The position numbers and the translations under genes were made by a program. Below the pieces are notes generated by a model. It was not told the origin of the DNA. It did no database searches and saw only the letters and a list, made by a program, of their open reading frames with translations. Source: Methanobacterium sp. (GTDB lineage: Archaea; Methanobacteriota; Methanobacteria; Methanobacteriales; Methanobacteriaceae). Taken from it: 6,242 nt of DNA. Location: the NCBI GenBank assembly GCA_020855015.1, contig JAHKLP010000089.1:1-6242 (forward strand), read 5' to 3'. This document shows positions 1 to 6,120 of the stretch, piece after piece. The first letter of the stretch is position 1. Every line of letters starts with the position of its first letter.

Positions 1-586
1 CACAGGAAGTCGTCACAGAAGACTGAAAGTGCCGGGTGAGATAGATTTCATTGGTCGTGGAGTTTGTTATTGTGCCACTTGTGATGGACCATTATATCCT
101 GATAAGGATGTGGTGGTAATTGGTGGGGGAAATGCAGCAGTCCAGGAAGCAATCTATCTAAAAAGTCTGGGCTGCAAAGTCACAATAATACATCGAAGAA
201 ACCAATTAAGGGCTGAAGAGTATCTCCAGGAAAAACTAGAAGAAAATAACATTCCTGTTATCTGGGATTCTGTGGTGGAAAAGATAAATGGAAATATGGT
301 AGTGGATAGTGTAACACTCAGCAACGTCAAAACTGGGGAGAAGTCTGACCTGCCTGTAGATGGTATATTCATCGCAGTTGGTGAAGAACCTCTCAGTAAA
401 GTAGCCCAAAACGCTGGTGTGGAAGTTGATGATCAGGGTTACATTAAAACCGACAAATTTCAAAGAACCAACATACCAGGATTATATGCAGCCGGTGACA
501 TCACTGGAGGAATCAAACAATGGGTTGTGGCTTGTTCTGAAGGTGCAGTAGCTGCAATTTCCGTCCACAACGATACAATGAAATGA
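1..586 (+). CDS. trxB: Thioredoxin reductase (NADPH-type), 5'-truncated by window edge
   Basis: Flavoprotein that passes electrons from a nicotinamide cofactor through FAD and a redox disulfide to thioredoxin in the cytoplasm. The reading frame is open to the left edge: bases 2-28 encode TGSRHRRLK, the usual lead-in to VPGE, so the GTG at 29 is internal and about 110 N-terminal residues (first FAD-binding part) are missing. Visible are the redox motif CATC (codons at 71-82), the dinucleotide-binding loop VVVIGGGNAA, the HRRxxxRAEE segment that in this family favours NADPH, and the C-terminal FAD motif YAAGDITGG. The HRR motif argues against the F420-dependent reductases described in some methanogens; this is inference. 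An extra Cys lies two residues before the CATC. The end is normal for a ~300-residue family member. Nfo follows 51 nt downstream on the same strand with no obvious terminator between them. Confidence 0.95.
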   Translation, partial: TGSRHRRLKVPGEIDFIGRGVCYCATCDGPLYPDKDVVVIGGGNAAVQEAIYLKSLGCKVTIIHRRNQLRAEEYLQEKLEENNIPVIWDSVVEKINGNMVVDSVTLSNVKTGEKSDLPVDGIFIAVGEEPLSKVAQNAGVEVDDQGYIKTDKFQRTNIPGLYAAGDITGGIKQWVVACSEGAVAAISVHNDTMK

Positions 587-637
587 AAAACTATTTCACA
601 CCAATTCGTGATTTAAGTTATATTTCTGAAGATAACC

Positions 638-1486
638 ATGAAAAATAATATTTTATTTGGACCCGCAGGCAACCCAATCGGTTTTGATGGCAAAACAATT
701 GATGTATGCGATTATATTCGTGGATTAGGACTGGAAGCTTATGAGTACCAGGCCACATACGGAGTACGTATTCAGAAACAATCTGCCCATAAATTGAAAA
801 AAAATGCTCAAAAGAATGATATTAGAGTTTCAATGCATGCTCCATACTATATCAATTTATCAGCACAGAAGGAAGATGTTCTAGAAAGGTCTATCGATCG
901 ACTGGTTCAATCCGCCCGGGCTGCAGAGTGGATTGGAGCGTATCGTATTGTTTTTCATCCGGGTTTTTACACAAAGTACACTCCTCATGAGGCTCTTCGA
1001 AGATGTAAAGGTGCTATTTCAAAATTAATGGATGATCTGGATTCTCTTGGAATTAAAAAATTCACCTTCGCCCCTGAAACTACAGGAAAAAGGTCACAAC
1101 TGGGAAATTTAGATGAAATCATTGATATTTGTCATTCCTTCGGTAATTTTTCCCCAACAATTGACTTTGCACATTTACACGCTAGAGGCAGAGGATGTAT
1201 TAAAGAAATTGATGATTATCATAGGATATTAAGGAAATTAGGGGATGTTCTAGAAGATATAGGTAACAAAACCCAACCCCTACATTGCCACTTCACAAGA
1301 ATCGAGTACACTGATGCTGGTGAGAGAAAACATCACGTTTTAAATGAAACCGAATACGGCCCACCACTGGATTTATTACTGGAAGCACTCATTGAGTGTG
1401 GTTGGCATGCCACCATAATCTGTGAAACTCCTTTTCTGGAAAGAGATGCTCTTATCATGCAGCAGACATACCAAAGTTTACTTTAG
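638..1486 (+). CDS. nfo: Endonuclease IV-family AP endonuclease (TIM barrel)
   Basis: Family members are metal-dependent enzymes that cut the backbone 5' of abasic sites in base-excision repair. The 282-residue length matches the family. Metal-site residues occur in the usual order: H67 (SMHAPYYINL), H107 (FHPG), E147 (PETTGK), D176 and H179 (TIDFAHLHA), H216/H218 (LHCHF) and E263 (CETP). The Asp-x-His pair seen as DRH in the bacterial enzyme is not present as such; the local sequence is GERKHH (229-233), so E229 with H232 may replace it. This fits the divergent archaeal branch, whose activity is less well characterised, so the exact function is inferred. The ATG at 638 is the only sensible start (KNNILFGPAGNP is the typical beginning of archaeal homologues), but no good Shine-Dalgarno precedes it. 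An AT-rich stretch (TTTAAGTTATAT, about 612-623) could serve a near-leaderless transcript; otherwise it is read through from trxB. Confidence 0.88.
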   Translation: MKNNILFGPAGNPIGFDGKTIDVCDYIRGLGLEAYEYQATYGVRIQKQSAHKLKKNAQKNDIRVSMHAPYYINLSAQKEDVLERSIDRLVQSARAAEWIGAYRIVFHPGFYTKYTPHEALRRCKGAISKLMDDLDSLGIKKFTFAPETTGKRSQLGNLDEIIDICHSFGNFSPTIDFAHLHARGRGCIKEIDDYHRILRKLGDVLEDIGNKTQPLHCHFTRIEYTDAGERKHHVLNETEYGPPLDLLLEALIECGWHATIICETPFLERDALIMQQTYQSLL

Positions 1487-1614
1487 AACAAATTCGAATA
1501 TGATAACCCTATTACAAATTAAACATTAAATAGGTGACTAATCTAGAAAAATCTGCTAATAATCCTTTTAATTATCAATAACTAAATGTTCGGACGCGTT
1601 AATTGAATAATAAG

Positions 1615-1632
1615 AATCATCTGATAATGATT
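1615..1632. repeat. Short inverted repeat upstream of the orphan small gene
   Basis: AATCAT (1615-1620) and ATGATT (1627-1632) form a 6-bp dyad with a 6-nt spacer, ending 7 bp upstream of the likely TATA box. That is where an archaeal activator or repressor could bind, but such a short AT-rich dyad arises readily by chance. The rest of the 1487-1689 spacer shows no ORF, RNA gene or clear terminator for nfo. Confidence 0.25.
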
Positions 1633-1647
1633 GAAAAAGTATATATT
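1633..1647 (+). promoter_or_regulatory. TATA box/BRE for the 70-residue gene
   Basis: TATATATT at 1640-1647 is preceded by the purine-rich GAAAAAG (1633-1639), which resembles an archaeal BRE. The expected start, about 25 bp downstream, falls near 1665-1670, leaving a leader of about 20 nt that contains the ribosome-binding site. Position relative to the gene is right, though the region is AT-rich, so a chance match is possible. Confidence 0.55.
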
Positions 1648-1678
1648 GGTTAAAAAATAATATTACTTTGGATTAAAC

Positions 1679-1685
1679 GTGGTGG
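1679..1685 (+). promoter_or_regulatory. Ribosome-binding site of the 70-residue gene
   Basis: GTGGTGG lies 4 nt before the ATG at 1690 and is complementary to the anti-Shine-Dalgarno end of archaeal 16S rRNA (CACCTCC). It supports this small frame as a real gene and fixes its start. Confidence 0.6.
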
Positions 1686-1689
1686 TTTA

Positions 1690-1902
1690 ATGGGAGAGCA
1701 AGTTGGGGTTAATAGTTTGGATAATAAAGATTATTCCGGTGATACAGAATTATTAGAGTTTGTCAATGAGTTCATCGAAGAAAACGTGTTGATTAATGTT
1801 ATTAACAAGTTCATCGATGAGGATGAAGATTATTTGAAAGTTAAAGAACGTGAAATAAGATGGTTAGCTGCTAAAGCAAGATTCAGGGCCATTGAATATT
1901 AA
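1690..1902 (+). CDS. Hypothetical acidic 70-residue protein
   Basis: I do not recognise this protein. The first ~20 residues are polar (SLDNKDYSGD), followed by a strongly acidic stretch that can form helix (ELLEFVNEFIEENV, FIDEDEDYLKV) and a basic, helix-prone tail (KEREIRWLAAKARFRAIEY). There are no cysteines, no signal peptide and no membrane segment, so a small cytoplasmic helical protein, perhaps a partner-binding factor, is the most that can be said. It is supported as a gene by a TATA box at 1640, a GTGGTGG site 4 nt before the start, and an uninterrupted frame ending in a T-rich stretch. It is separated from nfo by about 200 nt and converges with the regulator gene on the other strand, so it is probably monocistronic. 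Confidence 0.65.
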   Translation: MGEQVGVNSLDNKDYSGDTELLEFVNEFIEENVLINVINKFIDEDEDYLKVKEREIRWLAAKARFRAIEY

Positions 1903-1908
1903 TAATAT

Positions 1909-1917
1909 ATTTTTTTA
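1909..1917 (+). terminator. T-rich archaeal-type terminator
   Basis: An uninterrupted run of T residues (1910-1916) follows the stop codon of the 70-residue gene by 7 nt. Archaeal RNA polymerase terminates at T-runs without needing a hairpin, so this probably ends the transcript. Confidence 0.45.
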
Positions 1918-1925
1918 TTGTTAGT

Positions 1926-1947
1926 TATCATACGTAATTTTATGATA
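1926..1947. repeat. Inverted repeat in the convergent gene junction
   Basis: TATCATA (1926-1932) and TATGATA (1941-1947) form a perfect 7-bp dyad with an 8-nt loop, lying between two convergent genes. It may help end transcription from either side, but it is AT-rich and has no adjacent T-run on the - strand, so the role is unproven. Confidence 0.3.
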
Positions 1948-1981
1948 CTGGCAAGATTGTATTTTAGATAATTTTCTACTT

Positions 1982-2761
1982 TTATTCTATGACAAAACGG
2001 CATGCTTTATCTCCCAGAGCATAACATGCGGTTTCCATTACTTTTACTTTTTCCTGCTTGTATGAACTGAACAATGACTCTAATATTCCACTATCAAAGG
2101 CACAGGCAGGCCTACCCAAATAAGGAAGTCCACTGCATTCAAAACAATCCTGCACTTTGATGGTAATTGGTTTTAGACTTTGAACCTCTACAGATCCAAG
2201 ATTGTGTGTTTCCCAGAATTGAGCAATGTTAGAAAGAAAAGTGGGCTGATCAGGATCTTTAACTTTTTCATATAGGGCATCTCCCACTTTTAAACCAGCT
2301 TCATAAAGTATAGGATCTATGTTGACTCCCTGGTTTAATAGTGAAATCCGGAGAGTGTGAAAGATGAGTCTAAAAAATTCAAAGGGATCATTTTCACTTG
2401 CAATGTACCTCTGGATATAGGCTGAAATGTCTTCTTGAAGTTGTTGACGGTGTAATTTCCCGATATACCCTGGTCGGATGAAAAATATCTTTTTACGACC
2501 GTCTTTGGTGTCTATTCGGGAGCTTATTACCCCGTCACGGGTCATGGCTTTAAGATGACTGGATACTGTGGATTTAGCACGGCCAGAAAGTTTCACAATC
2601 TCGTCAAAGCTTAAATCACCATCTCTCAACATTGAAAGAATTTTTACTCGAACCGGGCTTTTAATAGCCAGCACACCTTCTGGGGTGGCGAAAAGTTCTA
2701 TCTGGCTGTTATCTGACTTTTCTGAAGGTTCTATTTCATCTTGTTTTACATTATTTTCCAT
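1982..2761 (-). CDS. msvR: MsvR-like redox regulator (ArsR-type HTH plus V4R domain)
   Basis: Probable DNA-binding transcription factor. Residues 1-20 are polar; about 25-95 form a winged helix-turn-helix of ArsR type (SPVRVKILSMLRDG, then the recognition region GRAKSTVSSHLKAM, then the wing DTKDGRKKIFFI); about 125-258 form a V4R (4-vinyl reductase) sensor domain ending in CYALGDKACRFVI. Five cysteines, all in the V4R part (206, 209, 220, 246, 254), suit thiol- or metal-based redox sensing. This two-domain layout and the ~260-residue length match the MsvR family of methanogens, whose founding member controls an oxidative-stress operon next to its own gene; whether this is the true orthologue or a paralogue cannot be decided here. 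An AAGGAT element sits 7 nt before the start. It is the last gene after cupin and the six-cysteine protein (52-nt gap), so it is likely co-transcribed with them. Targets may include the hcp operator at 4945-5009 (inference). Confidence 0.82.
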   Translation of the reverse strand: MENNVKQDEIEPSEKSDNSQIELFATPEGVLAIKSPVRVKILSMLRDGDLSFDEIVKLSGRAKSTVSSHLKAMTRDGVISSRIDTKDGRKKIFFIRPGYIGKLHRQQLQEDISAYIQRYIASENDPFEFFRLIFHTLRISLLNQGVNIDPILYEAGLKVGDALYEKVKDPDQPTFLSNIAQFWETHNLGSVEVQSLKPITIKVQDCFECSGLPYLGRPACAFDSGILESLFSSYKQEKVKVMETACYALGDKACRFVIE

Positions 2762-2813
2762 TTTTTTTATCCTTGTGAGATTTTTTTAGGTAGTCACTGT
2801 CTGTAAATGAGGA

Positions 2814-3011
2814 TTATTGGCCTCTTTCGCAACGGAAGCATATATCTGTGTCTCGGTCAGTCTTGAAAGTCTTACCACATTTTTTACAAGTAACGTCATG
2901 TAGAGATGACGTTTTATCAACAATTTCCAGGGCACATGAACATTTCCAGCCCATCTTACCTTTCAATGCCTGTTCAAAAGCTTTATCTTCATCAACTTCT
3001 TTTTTAGGCAT
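2814..3011 (-). CDS. Small six-cysteine (zinc-ribbon/rubredoxin-like) protein
   Basis: A 65-residue soluble protein with a charged, helix-prone N-terminus (KKEVDEDKAFEQALKGK) and six cysteines arranged as C24-x-C26, C42-x2-C45 and C58-x2-C61. The two CxxC knuckles (CKKCGK and CFRCERGQ) resemble a zinc ribbon or a rubredoxin-like metal site; the CxC adds further thiols. I do not recognise a named family. Role could be a small electron carrier, a thiol buffer, or a zinc-binding adaptor; none is proven. The start is supported by a GAGGGAGA ribosome-binding site (3016-3023 on the complementary strand) 4 nt upstream. It lies 41 nt after the cupin gene and 52 nt before the V4R regulator, all on the - strand, so it is probably part of a three-gene operon. 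The founding MsvR locus also carries a small rubredoxin-like gene, making the association noteworthy. Confidence 0.75.
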   Translation of the reverse strand: MPKKEVDEDKAFEQALKGKMGWKCSCALEIVDKTSSLHDVTCKKCGKTFKTDRDTDICFRCERGQ

Positions 3012-3052
3012 ATTATCTCCCTCTTGTCATGGTTTTATAACTTATTATGGGT

Positions 3053-3397
3053 TTATAATATTCTAGTATCCTCAGTTGGCCGGGGCACTTTAACAACCAG
3101 GAACCTGAGTGTTTCATCACTCTCATTATACCAACAGTGAGGTATACGGGCAGGGCTATCAATAAGCTGATCTTTGGTGACTTCTTTCTTCTCATCACCT
3201 ATTTCAACAATACCCACACCTTCTAAAACATAGAAAAACACATCTACAGGGGTTATATGTTTTTTGAGAGATTCTCCTGCCTCAAGTTTGATGTGAACAG
3301 CCTGTGCATGTTCGTTATCGTATAACTTCCTAACATCTACTTTATGTGGAGTCTCGGCAATAGGGGTTTCATCCATTTTGACTATTTTCATATTCAT
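3053..3397 (-). CDS. Small single-domain cupin protein
   Basis: A 114-residue beta-barrel protein, essentially one cupin_2-type domain. Cupin motif 1 is recognisable in LEAGESLKKHITPVDVFFYVLEG (about residues 38-60) and motif 2 in DSPARIPHCWYNESDE (about 80-95). H47 and H87 are kept, but the second His and the Glu of classical motif 1 (HxH...E) are replaced (T49 and the V51-D52-V53 region), so the metal site is incomplete or unusual. Substrate and reaction cannot be told; it may be a sensor, a binding protein or an enzyme. Start choice is uncertain: the ATG at 3397 is only 3 nt from AGGGA, while the in-frame ATG at 3391 (giving MKIVKMDE...) has a 9-nt spacing. It begins 103 nt downstream of hcp and has its own candidate TATA box; the six-cysteine gene follows after 41 nt. 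Confidence 0.85.
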   Translation of the reverse strand: MNMKIVKMDETPIAETPHKVDVRKLYDNEHAQAVHIKLEAGESLKKHITPVDVFFYVLEGVGIVEIGDEKKEVTKDQLIDSPARIPHCWYNESDETLRFLVVKVPRPTEDTRIL

Positions 3398-3440
3398 ACA
3401 TCCCTTTGGAATTTTATTTAGTTAACCATTTAATAACTGT

Positions 3441-3450
3441 TATATTGTAA
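3441..3450 (-). promoter_or_regulatory. Candidate TATA box for the cupin/six-Cys/regulator operon
   Basis: On the - strand this reads TTACAATATA, a reasonable archaeal TATA element. Transcription would begin near 3420, giving a leader of about 20-25 nt before the cupin start. Together with the hairpin at the end of hcp it suggests that the three downstream genes have their own transcript. Confidence 0.4.
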
Positions 3451-3453
3451 TTA

Positions 3454-3477
3454 TTCCATTATTTCCTGAAATTGGAA
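3454..3477. repeat. Two-part dyad upstream of the cupin promoter
   Basis: Outer arms TTCCA (3454-3458) and TGGAA (3473-3477) enclose inner arms ATTTC (3461-3465) and GAAAT (3468-3472) with a 2-nt centre; only a 2-nt bulge (3459-3460) breaks the symmetry. It lies directly upstream of the candidate cupin TATA box, a typical place for an archaeal regulator to bind. It could also be a second hairpin behind hcp. It does not match the TTCTA-N6-TAGAA elements of the hcp promoter. Confidence 0.35.
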
Positions 3478-3500
3478 AAATTGAGGGTGGGGTAATATAA

Positions 3501-3507
<7 letters not shown>
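3476..3507 (-). terminator. Hairpin plus T-run at the 3' end of hcp
   Basis: On the - strand GGGGTAATTATATTACCCC (3507 down to 3489) is a perfect 8-bp stem with a 3-nt loop, followed 8 nt later by five T residues (3480-3476). The stem includes the last codon and stop codon of hcp. This is a bacterial-looking intrinsic terminator or an mRNA 3'-end stabiliser; either way it marks the end of the hcp message. Confidence 0.55.
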
Positions 3508-4789
<1,282 letters not shown>

Positions 4790-4811
<22 letters not shown>

Positions 4812-4876
4812 TTTATTTCCTCCTTGGTCCTCTTCTTGAATACTCCGGGTTTTTTTATTAAATCAACAAATCCCAT
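4790..4876 (-). CDS. Candidate 28-residue upstream ORF overlapping hcp
   Basis: An ATG at 4876 with GGAGG (4884-4888) exactly 7 nt upstream opens a frame of 28 codons ending in TAG at 4790-4792. It begins MGFVDLIKKPGVFKKRTKEE and ends in a further basic stretch, with about ten Lys/Arg against three Asp/Glu. It runs in a different frame from hcp, covers the hcp ribosome-binding site and overlaps the first 22 nt of hcp. An in-frame TGA lies 24 nt upstream, so this is the full ORF. I do not recognise the peptide. It could be a leader ORF that couples or limits hcp translation, or a functional small basic protein. The well-placed ribosome-binding site is the main evidence; length is too short for coding statistics. 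Confidence 0.5.
4819..4825 (-). promoter_or_regulatory. hcp ribosome-binding site
   Basis: AAGGAGG on the - strand, 7 nt before the hcp ATG, is close to a perfect match to the 16S rRNA tail. It lies inside the 28-codon upstream ORF, so ribosomes translating that ORF would pass over or occupy it. Confidence 0.8.
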
Positions 4877-4883
4877 ATTGTTT

Positions 4884-4888
4884 CCTCC
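4884..4888 (-). promoter_or_regulatory. Ribosome-binding site of the upstream ORF
   Basis: GGAGG on the - strand, 7 nt before the ATG at 4876, the same spacing as the hcp site. It is the strongest argument that the 28-codon ORF is translated. Confidence 0.55.
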
Positions 4889-4944
4889 GATTTGGACTCA
4901 TTGTTATTGCAAATCTGGAACAGGAATTTTGTTTTTAACACCAA

Positions 4945-5009
4945 ATTTTGTTCTAGATCTATCGAATAGTTCTAGACTTATCGAATGTTCTATTGTTGTA
5001 GAACAAAAT
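4945..5009. repeat. Triple inverted-repeat operator array with enclosing 11-bp dyad
   Basis: Three 16-bp elements of form TTCTA-N6-T(C/A)GAA stand in a row: TTCTAGATCTATCGAA (4951-4966), TTCTAGACTTATCGAA (4970-4985) and TTCTATTGTTGTAGAA (4988-5003). Their starts are 19 and 18 bp apart, separated by 3 and 2 bp. The first two share GTTCTAGA and ATCGAAT as direct repeats; the third is perfectly symmetric in its arms. The whole block is enclosed by a perfect 11-bp dyad, ATTTTGTTCTA (4945-4955) and TAGAACAAAAT (4999-5009). This is the pattern of a multi-site operator for a dimeric regulator. It lies just downstream of the likely hcp TATA box, where binding would block transcription. The MsvR-like protein is the obvious candidate binder; that link is inference. 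Confidence 0.8.
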
Positions 5010-5016
5010 ATTTAAA
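5009..5016 (-). promoter_or_regulatory. Likely hcp TATA box
   Basis: On the - strand TTTAAATA, preceded by the BRE-like CAAAACC. Expected transcription start is near 4985-4990, inside the operator array, so the third element falls between TATA box and start and the other two in the first transcribed bases. An alternative - strand TATA (TTTATATAAT, 5098-5089) would give an even longer leader. Confidence 0.5.
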
Positions 5017-5082
5017 GGTTTTGGTGTAGTATCAATGAAAAAAAATTTGTAATATCTGGGTGGATATTCAGTTAATTAATAA

Positions 5083-5098
5083 TGAAAGATTATATAAA
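5083..5098 (+). promoter_or_regulatory. Candidate promoter for the DUF4013 gene
   Basis: ATTATATAAA (5089-5098) preceded by TGAAAG is a good archaeal BRE/TATA match. It would place the start near 5115 and give a leader of about 100 nt. A closer alternative is TTTTAAATAT (5175-5184), which would give a leader of about 10 nt; the sequence does not decide between them. Confidence 0.4.
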
Positions 5099-5177
5099 TG
5101 CTAAATCTTCTTTAAAAAGGTTAAAATAATGCCATTATAAGAATTATCCCTGTAACTCAGTTAAATTTACAAATTTT

Positions 5178-5195
5178 TAAATATGATCATATTTA
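5178..5195. repeat. 18-bp perfect palindrome upstream of the DUF4013 gene
   Basis: TAAATATGATCATATTTA is perfectly self-complementary and centred about 28 bp before the start codon at 5215. It overlaps a TATA-like TTTAAATA. A dimeric regulator could bind here and block the promoter; a chance AT-rich palindrome is also possible, though 18 perfect bases is long. Confidence 0.5.
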
Positions 5196-5214
5196 TTATA
5201 TTTTTAGTGATTAT

Positions 5215-6057
5215 ATGGCTATAAAGGAAATAGTAACTGATTCTTTAAAATATCCACTTTCAGACTGGAAGAAAATCCTGATATTGGGAATTATTATATT
5301 TGCAATTAGAACTGCAAGAAGCAGTGACTATTTAGATGTAACAAATGTTGTAGCTATAGGAATTTTACTTATTTTCGCTTTTATAATCGGTTTTTTGGTA
5401 AATGGATATTTATTTAGAATCTTAAAATCATCCCTTGATGATTTGACTGAACTTCCTAAATTTGACAACTGGATCGAGATGTTCCATGATGGGGTTAGGG
5501 TTTTTTTGGTTGGAGTTGTTTATTTCCTTCCCATAATCTTGTTCCTTCTGTATTTAATGATCGTGTTCCCTGAAAATTTAATTTTTTCGGGTTTAGAATT
5601 AAATTCTCTGGTTATTAATACTTTACATTCACAAATAGATGTATTTATATTAAATTCTGTTTTAACTTTGGGATTATTTCTCCCTACAATAGAATTTTCT
5701 TATGTTCAACTAATCTTAGAAATCATATACCCGCTTATAGTCACTCCCCTGTTTTTAATGGCATTAACTAATATGGCAAACTACGATGATGGTTTGATTT
5801 CAGCATTCCGGTTCCGAGAAATTCTAGATGAAATAAAGTGCATCGGATGGATGAATCTTATAACTTGGTATGTAGTGGTTGGGATTATCTATTTCATTTT
5901 GTTTTTCACTGTTCCAGCATTAATTTACACCTTTTCATTCCAGTTCAACATGGAATTAGTAAATAATATAGTGGGAATGTTTTTTTCATTAGTTTTATAT
6001 CCCTATCTGTACATCTTCTTTGCAAGGGCAGTGGCGTTGATTTACATATCAGAATAA
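5215..6057 (+). CDS. DUF4013-like integral membrane protein
   Basis: A 280-residue hydrophobic protein resembling the DUF4013 family, common in Methanobacteriales and of unknown function. Recognisable family stretches are YPLSDWKKILILG near the N-terminus, NGYLFRILKSSLDD followed by LPKFDNWIEMFHDG (about 63-93), and the later ISAFRFREILDEIKCIGW (about 195-212). Membrane segments are likely at about 20-31, 44-67, 95-118, 143-158, 163-186, 211-239 and 247-275; the short first and fourth ones are less sure. There is no cleavable signal peptide, and no cysteine motif or catalytic site. The start at 5215 has a partial ribosome-binding site, GTGA, 4 nt upstream. It is transcribed away from hcp and shares the long intergenic region with it; no functional link to the stress genes is visible. 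AT content is higher than in the genes to the left. Confidence 0.82.
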   Translation: MAIKEIVTDSLKYPLSDWKKILILGIIIFAIRTARSSDYLDVTNVVAIGILLIFAFIIGFLVNGYLFRILKSSLDDLTELPKFDNWIEMFHDGVRVFLVGVVYFLPIILFLLYLMIVFPENLIFSGLELNSLVINTLHSQIDVFILNSVLTLGLFLPTIEFSYVQLILEIIYPLIVTPLFLMALTNMANYDDGLISAFRFREILDEIKCIGWMNLITWYVVVGIIYFILFFTVPALIYTFSFQFNMELVNNIVGMFFSLVLYPYLYIFFARAVALIYISE

Positions 6058-6075
6058 GGCAGTCTGAGTTTCCCA

Positions 6076-6085
6076 CTTTTATTTC
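6076..6085 (+). terminator. Possible T-rich terminator after the DUF4013 gene
   Basis: A T-rich stretch, ACTTTTATTT with surrounding T residues, lies about 20 nt after the stop codon. Archaeal termination at T-rich tracts makes this plausible, but the tract is interrupted and there is no hairpin. Confidence 0.3.
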
Positions 6086-6103
6086 ACTTGCAAGATAACG
6101 GAT

Positions 6104-6120
6104 AAGAAATCTTTATATAA
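6104..6120 (+). promoter_or_regulatory. Consensus TATA box facing out of the window
   Basis: TTTATATAA (6112-6120) preceded by AAGAAATC is a near-ideal methanogen BRE/TATA box. A start near 6140 is expected. No gene follows before the window ends: the only ATG frame nearby (6164-6232, 22 codons) has no ribosome-binding site. It may serve a gene to the right with a leader of about 100 nt or more, or a small RNA. Confidence 0.45.

Larger units (their letters stand above)
4877..5214. other. Divergent intergenic region between hcp and the DUF4013 gene
   Basis: A very AT-rich stretch without a convincing gene apart from the upstream ORF at its left edge. From left to right it holds the hcp leader, the triple inverted-repeat array (4945-5009), a - strand TATA box (5009-5016), a small dyad AATATC/GATATT (5051-5056 and 5063-5068), a TATA-like element readable on both strands (5088-5098), an 18-bp palindrome (5178-5195) and the GTGA ribosome-binding site of the next gene (5207-5210). 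The hcp leader would be about 175 nt, unusually long for an archaeal mRNA. Confidence 0.7.

Noticed and set aside
29..586. GTG at 29 as the true start of a short thioredoxin reductase
   Set aside because: The frame is open back to base 2 and encodes the family-typical TGSRHRRLK before VPGE; the gene is cut by the window edge, not truncated.
3013..3198. 61-residue frame on the - strand inside the cupin gene
   Set aside because: It overlaps the cupin gene in another frame, and the cupin frame has clear domain motifs.
4945..5009. CRISPR array or attachment site
   Set aside because: The three units are 16 bp with 2-3 bp between them and are internally symmetric; this is an operator pattern, with no spacers, integrase or target duplication.
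4824..5015. 63-residue + strand frame across the hcp leader and operator
   Set aside because: It crosses the operator repeats and the likely TATA box, has no ribosome-binding site and no recognisable features.
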